Positions 22,379 through 33,995 of a DNA stretch of 37,224 nt are shown one piece after another (position 1 is the stretch's first letter; each line of letters opens with the position of its first letter). Source of the stretch: Saccoglossus kowalevskii (lineage: Eukaryota; Hemichordata; Enteropneusta; Harrimaniidae); contig NW_003130060.1 of NCBI RefSeq assembly GCF_000003605.2, positions 1-37,224 of the forward strand. Reading direction: 5' to 3'. The notes under the pieces were generated by a model, which had not been told where the DNA came from, did not search any database, and was given only the letters and a program-made list of their open reading frames with translations. Position numbers and translations under genes: made by a program.

Positions 22379-24554
22379 ACGGCCGGCTCAAATGACAGTC
22401 TGCTAACATGGGAGGTTTCAAATGGATTTTTGTCATTTTTCATACTTTATAACTGCACGGTTCGATATAACAACATCTTAGGTCAAATTATCAAACAAAA
22501 CTAGCAACTTTGGAATCGCTTTGGAGAACATTGCACGCTGTTTTAACAGCTTGGACCAAATAGGTGCAGACTGCAAAAACTCAAAAATGTGTCACCCGCT
22601 GGTTTGCTCAGGTTGTCACCCATGCAGTGCTACCCACGACCGATTGAACTTTACTTCCATTATCGGTCGATCATCTGACCACTCATCTATCAGGGTCATT
22701 TAAAAATCATCGTAATTGGCATCCATTTTGTGAATGGAAATGTTTAAAATTCTACCCTTTCGATAGCCACTACATATTCTAACGTCTTTATGACATATTC
22801 ATTCACTTTCGCGAACTTTTAACAACTGGATTCGATAATGTAACAGAATAGATAACATTTCCATGTATATCTGCCAAATTTGCACAAAATTTTGACAACT
22901 TTGTAAGCACTTTGTTAATCACTTTGCGCTTGGGTAGTGGTACAATGTGCCAACATAAATAGCTGTTTTAAACTTTTACATAATTTTGTTCTAAATTTAA
23001 CTGCGGGGTTCTATATGAAATGACTTAGGGAGAATATACACGCAAATCCACCAACTTTTCAATCGCTTTTAACATTTTTAAGATGTATTTGCGCATTTTA
23101 CGGCCGGCTCATATGACATTCTGCTAACATGAGAGGTTTCAAATGGATTTTAGTCATTTTTCATACTTTATAACTACGTGGTTCGATATAACAACAACTT
23201 AGGTCAAATAAACAAACAAATCTAGCAACTTTGCAATCGCTTTGGAGAACTTTGCACGCTGTGTTAACAGCTTGGACCAAATAGGTGCAGACGGCAAAAA
23301 CTCAAAAATGTGTCATCCGCTGGTTTTCTCAGGTTGTCACCCATGCAAGTACTAACCACGACCGATTGAACTTTGCTTCCATTATCGGTCGATCATCTGA
23401 TCACTCATATGTCAGGGTCATTTAAAAATTATCGTAATTGGCAGCCATTTTATGTATGGAAATGATTAAACATTCTACATCCTTCGATAGCCACTACGAT
23501 ATTCAAACGGCCTTTTATGACATATTCATTCACTTTCGCGAACTTTTAACAACTGGATTCGATAATGTAACAGAATAGGTAACATTTCCCGGTAAATCTG
23601 CGAAATTTGCACAAGATTTTGACAACTTTGTAAGCACTTTGTTAATCACTTTGCGCTTGGGTAGTGGTACAATGTGCCAACATAAATAGCTGTTTTAAAC
23701 TTTTACATAATTTTGTTCTAAATTTAACTGCGGGGTTCTATATGAAATGACTTAGGGAGAATATACACGCAAATCCACCAACTTTTCAATCGCTTTTAAC
23801 ATTTTTAAGATGTATTTGCGCATTTTACGGCCGGCTCATATGACATTCTGCTAACATGAGAGGTTTCAAATGGATTTTAGTCATTTTTCATACTTTATAA
23901 CTTCATGGTTCGATATAACAACAACTTAGGACAAATAAACAAACAAATCTAGAAAACGTTTGCAATCGCTTTGGAGAACTTTGCACGCTGTGTTAACAGC
24001 TTGGAACCAAATAGGTGCAGACTGCAAAACTCAAAAACGTGTCACCAGCTGGTTTCTCAGGTTGTCACCCATGCAAGTACTACCCACGACCGATTGAACT
24101 TACTTGCATTATCGGTCGATCATCTTACCACTCATCTATCAGGGTCATTTAAAAATTATCGTAATTGGCAGCCATTTTATGTATGGAAATGTTTAAACAT
24201 TCTACATCCTTCGATAGCCACTACGATATTCAAACGGCCTTTTATGACATATTCATTCACTTTCGCGAACTTTTAACTACTGGATTCGATAATGTAACAG
24301 AATAAGTAACATTTCCATGTAAATCTGCCAAATTTCCACGGGATTTTGACAACTTTGTAAGCACTTTGTTAGTCACTTTGCGCTTGGGTAGAGGTACAAT
24401 GTGCCTACATAAATAGCTGTTTTAGACTTTTACATAATTTTGTTCTAAATTTAACTGCGGGGTTCTTTATGAAATGACTTAGAGGGAATATACACGCAAA
24501 TAAACACACTTTTCAATCGCTTTTTACATTTTTTAAGATGTATTTGCACATTTC
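22379..24554 (+). repeat. Monomers U31-U33: return to subfamily A
   Basis: Lengths are 721, 727 and 728 bp. U31 opens B-like ('cagtctgc', 'catgggaggt', 'gctgttttaac') and converts to A by about 22.57 kb. It has a deletion-rich patch near 22740-22790. U32 and U33 both follow 'tgcgcatttt', as U9 and U19 do. U33 contains 'ttccacgggat' (near 24345), 'agaggtacaatgtgcctac' and 'gggttctttatg', a set otherwise seen only in U1. Confidence 0.9.
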
Positions 24555-26006
24555 ACGGCCGGCTCATATGACATTCTGCTAACATGAGATGTTTCAAATG
24601 GATTTTAGTAATTTTTCATACTTTATAACTACATGGTTCGATATAACAACAACTTAGGTCAAATAAACAAACAAATCTAGCAACTTTGGAATCGCTTTGG
24701 AGAACTTTGCACGCTGTGTTAACAGCTGGGACCAAATAGTTGCAGACTGCAAAAACTCAAAATTGTGTCACCAAAATGGTTTTTTCAGGTTGCCACCCAT
24801 GCAAGTACTAACCACGACCGAATGACTTTACTTCATTATCGGCCCATCATCTGACCACTCATCTATCAGTGTCATTTAAACATTATCGTAATTGGCAGCC
24901 ATTTATGTATGGAAATGTTTAAAAATTCTACATCTTCGAGAGCCACTACGATATTCAAACGGCCTTTTATGACATATTCATTCACTTTCGCGAACTTTTA
25001 ACAACTGGATTCGATAATGTAACAGAATAGGTAACATTTCCATGTAAACCTGCCAACTTTGCACAAGCTTTTCACAATTTTTGTAAGCACTTTTTTTAAT
25101 CACTTTGCGCTTGGGTAGTGGTACAATGTGCCAACATAAATAGCTGTTTTAGTCTTTTACATAATTTTGTTCTAATTTTAACTGCGGGGTTCTATAAGAA
25201 ATGACTTAGAGGGAATATACACACAAATCCACCAACTTTTCAATCGCTTTTAACATTTTTAAGATGTATTTGCACATTTTACGGCCGGCTCATGTGACAT
25301 TCTGCTAACATGAGACGTTTCAAATGGATTTAATCATTTTTCATACTTTATAACTGCATGGTTCGATATAACAACAACTTAGGACAAATAAACAAACAAA
25401 TCTAGCAACGTTGGAATCGCTTTGGAGAACTTTGCACGCTGTGTTAACAGCTTGGACCAAATAAGTGCAGACTGCAAAAACTCAAAAATGTGTCACCCGC
25501 TGGTTTTCTCAGGTTGTCACCCATGCAAGTACTACCCACGACAGATTGAACTTTACTTCCATTATCGGTCGATCATCTGACCACTCATCTATCAGGGACA
25601 TTTAGAAATCATCGTAATTGGCGGCCATTTTATATATGGAAATGTTTAAAAATTCTAAATCCTTCGATAGCCACTACGATATTCAAACGGCTTATTGTGA
25701 CATATTCATTCACTTTCGCGAACTTTTAACAACTGGATTCGATAATGTAACAGAATAGGTAACATTTCCATGTAAATCTGCCTAATTTGCACAAGATTTT
25801 GACAACTTTGTAAGCACTTTATGAATCACTTTGCGCTTGGGTAGTGGTACAATGTGCCAACATAAATAGCTGTTTTAAACGTTTACATAATTTTGTTGTA
25901 AATTTAACTGCGCAGTTCTATATGAAATGACATAGGGGGAATATACACGCAAATCGAGAAACTTTTCAATCGCTTTTTACATTTTTAAGATGTATTTGCA
26001 CATTTT
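24555..26006 (+). repeat. Monomers U34-U35: subfamily A
   Basis: Both are 726 bp. U34 is locally irregular between 24727 and 24915 ('agctgggacc', 'accaaaatgg', 'gaccgaatgac', 'atcggcccatc'), which destroys the hairpin normally conserved there. U35 joins the 'ttgttgtaaat' class at its end ('aaatcgagaaac'). Confidence 0.88.
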
Positions 26007-26729
26007 ACGGCCGGCTCATATGACATTCTGCTAACATGAGAGGTTTCAAATGGATTTTAGTCATTTTTCATACTTTATAACTGCATGGTTCGATATAATA
26101 ACAACTTAAGTCAAATAGACAAACAAATCTAGCAACGTTGGAAACGCTTTGGAGAACTTTGCACGCTGTGTTAACAGCTTGGACCAAATATGTGCAGACT
26201 GCAAAAACTCAAAAATGTGTCACCCACTGGTTTTCTCAGGTTGTCACCAATGCAAGTACTAACCACGACCGATTGAACTTTACTTTCCATTATCGGTCGA
26301 TCATCTGACCAGTCATCTATCATTTAAATATTATCGTAATTGGCGTCCATTTTATGTATGGAAATGTTTAAACATTCTACATCCTTCGATAGCCACTACG
26401 ATATTCAAACGGCCTTTTATGACATATTCATTCACTTTCGCGAACTTTTAACTACTGGATCCGATAATGTAACAGAATAGGTAACATTTCCATGTAAATC
26501 TGCCAACTTTGCACAAGATTTTGACAACTTTGTAAGCACTTTGTTAGTTACTTTGCGCTTGGGTATTGGTACAATGTGCCAACATAAATAGCTGTTTTAG
26601 ACTTTTACATAATTTTGTTCTAAATTTAACTGCGGGGTTCTATATGAAATGACTTAGAGGGAATATACACGCAAATAAACACACTTTTCAATCGCTTTTA
26701 ACATTTTTCAAGATGTATTTGCACATTTT
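26007..26729 (+). repeat. Monomer U36: distant twin of U3/U5
   Basis: It is 723 bp long. After an 'ataataac' class start it becomes nearly identical to U3 and U5: 'accaatgcaag', 'gaccagtcatctatcattt' with the same 6-bp loss as U3 (junction near 26323), 'actactggatcc', 'gggtattgg' and 'aaataaacacac'. It also has 'aaatatgtgcag', which is the U5 form and not the U3 form, so it combines characters of both left-edge copies. Confidence 0.9.
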
Positions 26730-28188
26730 ACGGCCGGCTCATATGACATTCTGCTAACATGAGAGGTTTCAAATGGATTTTAGTCATTTTTCATACTTTA
26801 TAACTACATGGTTCGATATAACAACAACTTAGGTCAAATAAACAAACAAATCTAGCAACTTTGGAATCGCTTTGGAGAACATTGCACGCTGTGTTAACAA
26901 CTTGGACCAAATAGGTGCAGACTGCAAAAACTCAAAATTGTGTCACCCGCTGGTTTTTTCAGGTTGTCACCCATGCAAGTACTAACCACCACCGATTGAA
27001 CTTTACTTCCATTATCAGTCGATCACCTGACCACTCGTCTATCAGGGTCATTTCAAAATTATCGTAATTGGCGGCCATTTAATGTATGGAAATGTTTAAA
27101 AATTCTACATCCTTCGAGGGCCACTACGATATTCAAACGGCCTTTTATGACATATTCATTCACTTTCACGAATTTTTAACATCTGGACTCTATAATGTAA
27201 CAGAATAGGTAACATTTCAATGTAAATCTGCCAACTTTGCACGAGCTTTTGACAATTTTGTAAGCACTTTGTTAATCACTTTGCGCTTGGGTAGTGGTAC
27301 AATGTGCCAACATAAACAGCTGTTTCAGACTTTTACATAATTTTGTTCTAAATTTAACTGCGGGGTTCTATATGAAATGACTTAGGGAGAATATACACGC
27401 AAATCCACCAACTTTTCAATCGCTTTTAACATTTTTAAGATGTATTTGCACATTTACCGGCCGGCTCATATGACAGTGTGCTAACATGAGAGGTTTCAAA
27501 TGAATTTTAGACATTTTTCATACTTTATAACTGCATGGTTCGATATAACAACAACTTAGGTCAAATATACAAACAAATCTAGCAACTTTGGAATCGCTTT
27601 GGAGAACTTTGCACGCTGTTTTAACAGCTTGGACCAAATAGGTGCAGACTGCAAAAACTCAAAAAAGTGTCACCCGCTGGTTTTATCAGGCTGTCTCCCA
27701 TGCAAGTACTAATCACAACCGATTGAACTTGACTTCCATTATCGGTCGATCATCTGACCACTCATCTATCAGTGTCATTTAAAATTATCGTAATTGGCGG
27801 CCATTTAATGTATGGAAATGTTTAAAATTCTACATCCTTCGATAGCCACTACGATATTCAAACGGGCCTTTTATGACATATTCATTCACTTTCGCGAACT
27901 TTTTATCACTGGACTCGATAATGTAACCAGAATAGGTAACATTTCTATGCAAATATACACAACTTTGCACAAGCTTTTTACACTTTGTAAGCACTTTATT
28001 AATCACTTTGCGCTTGGGTAGTGGTACAATGTGCCAACATAAAATAGCATGTTTTTTGACTTTTACATAATGTTGTTGTAAACTTAACTGCGGGGTTCTA
28101 TAATGAAATGACTTAGGGGGAATATAAACGCAAATTCACCAACTTTTTCAATCGCTTTTAACATTTTCAGTATGTGTCTATTCATTTT
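26730..28188 (+). repeat. Monomers U37-U38: transition from subfamily A to subfamily B
   Basis: Lengths are 727 and 732 bp. U37 shows the first lasting B traits ('cttcgagggcc', 'ctggactc'). U38 has 'gctgttttaacagc' and 'gtctccc' yet keeps A forms ('cttcgatagcc', 'ttatcggtcg'). From about 27945 it is B-like ('atgcaaat', 'tttttgactttt', 'aatataaacgc', 'cagtatgtg'). U38 also carries several one-base insertions ('aacgggcc', 'gtaaccag', 'aaaatagcatg', 'tataatgaaatg'). Confidence 0.88.
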
Positions 28189-30357
28189 ACGGCCGGCTCA
28201 TATGACAGTCTGCTAACATGGAAGGTTTCAAATGAATTTTCGTCATTTTTCATACTTTACAACTGCATGGTTCGATATAACAACAACTTAGGTCAAATAA
28301 ACAAACAAATATAGCAACTTTAGAAACGCTTTGGAGAACTTTGCACGCTGTTTTAACAGCTTGGACAAAATATGTGCAGAAAGCAAAAACTCAAAAATAG
28401 TGTCAACCGCTGGTTTTCTCCGGTTGTCTCCCAAGCAAGCACTAACCACGACCGATTGATCTTTACTTCTTTTATTGGTCGATAACCTGACCACTCATCT
28501 ATCAGGATCGTTTAAAATTATTGTTATTGGCGGCCATGTAATTGATGGAAATACTTAAAAATTCTACATCCTTCGAGGGCCACTGCGATATTCAAAGGGC
28601 CTTTTATAACATATTCATTCACTTTCGCGAACTTTTGACATCTGGACTCGATAATGTAACAGAATAGGTAACATTTCCATGCAAATCTACCAACTTTGCA
28701 CAAGCTTTTCAGAACTTTGTAAGCACTTTGTTAATCACTTTGCGCTTGGGTAGTGGTACAATGTGCCAACATAAATAGCTGTTTTTGACTTTTACATAAT
28801 TTTGTTCTAAATTTAACTGCGGGGTTCTATATGAAATGACTTAGGGGGAATATAAACGCAAATTCACCAACTTTTCAATCGCTTTTAACATTTTCAGTAT
28901 GTGTTTGTTCATTTTACGGCCGGCTCATATGACAGTCTGCTAACATGGAAGGTTTCAAATGAATTTTTAGTCATTGTTCATACTTTACAACTGCATGGTT
29001 CGATATAACAACAACTTAGGTCAAATAACAAACAAATCTAGCAACTTTGGAACGCTTTGGAGAACTTTGCACGCTGTTTTAACAGCTTGGACAAAATAGG
29101 TGCAGACGGCAAAAACTCAAAAAAAGTGTCAACCGCTGGTTTTCTCAGGTTGTCTCCCATGAAAGTATTAACCACGACCGATTGATCTTAACTTCTATTA
29201 TTGGTCGATCACCTGACCACTCATCTATCAAGGTCGTTTAAAAAGTATTGTTATTGGCGGCCATGTAATTGATGGAAATGTTTAAAAATTCTACATCCTT
29301 CGAGGGCCACTGCGATATTCAAAGGGCCTTTTATAACATATTCATTCACTTTCGCGAACTTTTAACAACTGGACTCGATAATGTAACAGAATAGGTAACA
29401 TTTCCATGCAAATCTACCAACTTTGCACAACTTTGTAAGCACTTTGTTAATCACTTTGCGCTTGGGTAGTGGTACAATGTGCCAACATAAATAGCTGTTT
29501 TTGACTTTTACATAATTTTGTTCGAAACTTAACTGCGGGGTTCTATATGAAATGACTTAGGGGGAATATAAACGCAAATTCACCAACTTTTCAATCGCTT
29601 TTAACATTTTCAGTATGTGTCTGTTCTTTTTACGGCCGGCTCATATGACAGTCTGCTAACATGGAAGGTTTCAAATGAATTTTCGTCATTTTTCATACTT
29701 TACAACTGCATGGTTCGATATAACAACAACTTAGGTCAAATAAACAAACAAATATAGCAACTTTAGAAACGCTTTGGAGAACTTTGAACGCTGTTTTAAC
29801 AGCTTGGACAAAATATGTGCAGACGACAAAAACTCAAAAATAGTGTCAACCGCTGGTTTTCTCCGGTTGTCTCCCAAGCAAGCACTAACCACGACCGATT
29901 GATCTTTACTTCTTTTATTGGTCGATAACCTGACCACTCATCTATCAGGATCGTTTAAAATTATTGTTATTGGCGGCCATGTAATTGATGGAAATACTTA
30001 AAAATTCTACATCCTTCGAGGGCCACTGCGATATTCAAAGGGCCTTTTATAACATATTCATTCACTTTCGTGAACTTTTAACAACTGGACTCGATAATGT
30101 AACAGAATAGGTAACATTTCCATGCAAATCTACCAACTTTGCACAAGCTTTTCACAACTTTGTAAGCACTTTGTTAATCACTTTGCGCTTGGGTAGTGGT
30201 ACAATGTGCCAACATAAATAGCTGTTTTTGACTTTTACATAATTTTGTTTTAAATTTAACTGCGGGGTTCTATATGAAATGAGTTGGGGGAATATACACG
30301 CAAATCCACCATCTTTTCAATCACTTTTAACATTTTTAGGATGTATTTGTACATTTT
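28189..30357 (+). repeat. Monomers U39-U41: subfamily B with alternating U39/U41 likeness
   Basis: Lengths are 727, 716 and 726 bp. B hallmarks are 'catggaaggt', 'aaatgaatttt', 'tttacaactgc', 'tcaaccgctgg', 'attgttattgg', 'gccatgtaattgatgg', 'aaagggcc', 'cttttataac' and 'atgcaaatctacc'. U39 and U41 share 'atatagcaactttagaaacgc', 'ctccggttgtctcccaagc' and 'aaatactta', which U40 lacks. This suggests a local two-monomer duplication. U40 has lost 11 bp at about 29430. Confidence 0.9.
29425..29436. other. 11-bp deletion junction between CACAA repeats in U40
   Basis: Neighbouring monomers read 'gcacaagcttttcacaactt'. U40 reads 'gcacaactt', losing exactly one of two CACAA copies and the bases between them. 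This fits replication slippage or microhomology repair and fully explains the 716-bp length. Confidence 0.88.
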
Positions 30358-31084
30358 ACGGCCGGCTCATTTGACAGTCTGCTAACATGGGAGGTTTCAA
30401 ATGGATTTTAGTCATTTTTCATACTTTATAACTGCATGGTTCGATATAACAACAACTTAGGTCAAACAATCAAACAAATTTAGCAACCTTGGAATCGCTT
30501 TGGAGAACTTTGCACGCTGTTTTAACAGCATGGACCAAATAGGTGCAGACGGCAAAAACTCAAAAAAGTGTCACCTGCTGGTTTTCTCAGGTTGTCTCCC
30601 ATGCAAGTACTAACCACGACCGATTGATCTTTACATCCATTATTGGTCGACCACCTGACCACTCATCTATCAGGGTCGTTTAAACATTATCGTTATTGGC
30701 GGCCATGTAATTGATGGAAATGTTTAAAAATTCTACATCCTTCGAGGGCCACTGCGATATTCAAAGAGCCTTTTATAACATATTCATTCACTTTCGCGAA
30801 CTTTTAACAACTGGACTCGATAATGTAACAGAATAGGTAACATTTCTATGCAAATCTACCAACTTTGCACAAGCTTTTCACAACTTTGTAAGCACTTTGT
30901 TAATCACTTTGCGCTTGGGTAGTGGTACAATGTGCCAACATAAATAGCTGTTTTTGACTTTTACATAATTTTGTTCTAAATTTAACTGCGGGGTTCTATA
31001 TGAAATGACTTAGGGGGAATATAAACGCAAATCCACCAACTTTTCAATCGCTTTTAACATTTTCAGTATGTGTTTGTTCATTTT
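30358..31084 (+). repeat. Monomer U42: subfamily B, 'ttaggatgtatttgtac' variant
   Basis: It follows the spacer 'ttaggatgtatttgtac' instead of 'cagtatgtgtttgttc'. It also has 'catgggagg', 'aaatggattttag', 'acaatcaaacaaattt' and 'acagcatggacc'. The same spacer precedes U47 and U48, five and six monomers later. U42 looks like an A/B intermediate lying within B. Confidence 0.88.
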
Positions 31085-33995
31085 ATGTCCGGCTCATATG
31101 ACAGTCTGCTAACATGGAAGGTTTCAAATGAATTTTAGTCATTTTTCATACTTTACAACAGCATGGTTCGATATAACAACAACTTAGATCAAATAAACAA
31201 ACAAATCTAGCAACTTTGGAAACGCTTTGGAGAACTTTGCACGCTGTTTTAACAGCTTGGACAAAATAGGTGCAGAAGGCAAAAACTCAAAAATAGTGTC
31301 AACCGCTGGTTTTCTCAGGTTGTCTCCCATGCAAGTACTAACCACGACCGATTGATCTTTACTTCCATTATTGGTCGACCACCTGACCACTCATCTATCA
31401 GGGTCGTTTAAACATTATCGTTATTGGCGGCCATTTAATTTATGGAAATGTTTAAAATTCTACATCCTTTGAGGGCCACTGCGATATTCAAAGGGCCTTT
31501 TATAACATATTCATTCACTTTCGCGAACTTTAAAAACTGGATTCGATATGTAACAGAATAGGTAACATTTCCATGCAAATCTACCAACTTTGCACAAGCT
31601 TTTCACAACTTTGTAAGCACTTGTTAATCACTTTGCGCTTGGGTAGTGGTACAAAGTGCCAACATAAATAGCTGTTTTTGATTTTTTACATAATTTTGTT
31701 CTAAATTTAACTGCGGGGTTCTACATGAAATGACTTAGGGGGAATATAAACGCAAATCCACCAACTTTTCAATCGCTTTTAACATTTTCAGTATGTGTTT
31801 GTTCATTTTACGGCTGGCTCATATGACAGTCTGCTAACATGGAAGGTTTCAAATGAATTTTAGTCATTTTTCATACTTTATAACTGCATGGTTCGATATA
31901 ACAGCAACTTAGGTGAATTAAACAAACACATCTAGCAACTTTGGAAACGCTTTGGAGAACTTTGCACGCTGTTTTAACAGCTTGGACAAAATAGGTGCAG
32001 ACGGCAAAAACTCAAAAAAAGAGTCAACCGCTGGTTTTCTCAGGTTGTCTCCCATGCAAATACTAACCACGACCGATTGATCTTTACTTCTATTATTGGT
32101 CGATCTCCTGACCACTCATCTATCAGAGTCGTTTAAAAATCATTGTTATTGGCGGCCATGTAATTGATGGAAATGTTTAAAAATTCTACATCCTTCGAGG
32201 GCCACTGCGATATTTAAAGGGTCTTTTATATCATATTCATTCACTTTCGCAAACTTTAAAAAACTGGATTCGATAATGTAACAGAATAGGTAACATTTCC
32301 ATGCAAATCTACCAACTTTGCACAAGCTTTTCACAACTTTGTAAGCACTTTGTTAATCACTTTGCGCTTGGGTAGTGGTACAATGTGCCAACATAAATAG
32401 CTGTTTTTGACTTTTACATAATTTTGTTCTAAATTTAACTGCGGGGTTCTACATGAAATGACTTAGGGGGAATATAAACGCAAATCCACCAACTTTTCAA
32501 TCGCTTTTAACATTTTCAGTATGTGTTTGTTCATTTTACGGCCGGCTCATATGACAGTCTGCTAACATGGAAGGTTTCAAATGAATTTTAGTCATTTTTC
32601 ATACTTTATAACTGCATGGTTCGATATAACAACAACTTAGGTCAAATAAACAAACAAATCTAGCAACTTTGGAAACGCTTTTCGAGAACTTTGCACGCTG
32701 TTTTAACAGCCATGACAAAACAGGTGCAGACGACAAAAACTCAAAAAAGTGTCAACCGCTGGTTTTCTCAGGTTGTCTCCCATGCAAGTACTAACCACGA
32801 CCGATTGATCTTTACTTCTATTATTGGTCGATCACCTGACCACTCATCTATCAGGGTCGTTTAAAATTTATTGTTATTGGCGGCCATGTAATTGATGGAA
32901 ATGTTTAAAAATTCTACATCATTCGAGGGCCACTGCGATATTCAAAGGGCCTTTTATAACATATTCATTCACTTTCGCGAACTTTTAACAACTGGACTCG
33001 ATAATGTAACAGAATAGGTAACATTTCCATGCAAATCTACCAACTTTGCACAAGCATTTCACAACTTTGTAAGCACTTTGTTAATCACTTGCGCTTGGGT
33101 AGTGGTACAATGTGCCAACATAAATAGCTGTTTTTGACTTTTACATAATTTTGTTCTAAATTTAAGTGCGGGGTTCTACATGAAATGACTTAGGGGTAAT
33201 ATAAACGCAAATCTACCAACTTTTCAATCGCTTTTAACATTTTCAGTATGTGTTTGTTCATTTTACGGCCGGCTCATATGACAGTCTGCTAACATGGAAG
33301 GTTTCAAATTAATTTTAGTCATTTTTCATACTTTACAACTGCATGGTTCGATATAAACAACAACTTAGGTGAATTAAACAAACAAATCTAGCAACTTTGG
33401 AAACGCTTTGGAGAACTTTGCACGCTGTTTTAACAGCTTGGACAAAATAAGTGCAGACGGCAAAAACTCAAAAAAAGTGTCAACCGCTGGTTTTCTCAAG
33501 TTATCTCCCATGCAAATACTAAGCACGACCGATTGATCTTTACTTCTATTATTGGTCGATCACCTGACCACTCTTCTATCAGGTCGTTTAAATTTATTGT
33601 TATTGGCGGCCATGTAATTGATGGAAATGTTTAAAAATTCTACATCCTTCGAGGGCCACTGTGATATTCAAAGGGCCTTTTATAACATATTCATTCCCTT
33701 TTGCGAACTTTTAACAACTGGACTCAATAATGTAACAGAATAGGTAACATTTCCATGCAAATCTACCAACTTTGCACAAGCTTTTCATACTTTGTAAGCA
33801 CTTTGTTAATCACTTTGCGCTTGGGTAGTGGAACAATATGCCAACGTAAATAGCTGTTTTTGACTTTTACATAATTTTGTTCTAAATTTAACTGCGGGGT
33901 TCTATATGAAATGACTTGAGGGGGAATATAAACGAAAAATCCACCATCTTTTCAATCACTTTTTAACATTTTTTAGGATGTATTTTGTACATTTT
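31085..33995 (+). repeat. Monomers U43-U46: typical subfamily B
   Basis: Lengths are 725, 728, 727 and 731 bp. Core variants are ATGTCCGGC at 31085 and ACGGCTGGC at 31810; the others are intact. U44 and U46 share 'ttaggtgaattaaac' (near 31911 and 33366). The 3' end of U46 (33910-33995) starts a patch of one-base insertions ('acttgaggggg', 'cgaaaaatcc', 'tattttgtac'). Confidence 0.9.
32070..32102. other. Hairpin, subfamily B form with one G-T pair
   Basis: The left arm CGACCGAT is unchanged but the right arm is ATTGGTCG in almost all B monomers, giving one G-T pair in the stem. In a + strand transcript this would be a tolerated G-U wobble; in a - strand transcript it would be an A-C mismatch. 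The loop is still 17 bases. Confidence 0.75.

Noticed and set aside
23971-24276. A 101-codon + strand open frame, the longest in the window
   Set aside because: It is created by single-base deletions that fuse two frames which are short in other monomers. The same region in sister copies is interrupted.
28288-32115. A 65-68-codon - strand open frame (MVRLSTNKRS type) recurring in subfamily B at 28288-28494, 29731-29937, 31184-31390 and 31918-32115
   Set aside because: It appears once per monomer only where indels happen to leave it open, spans the hairpin and AT-rich segments, and shows no codon-position bias in its substitutions that I could see.
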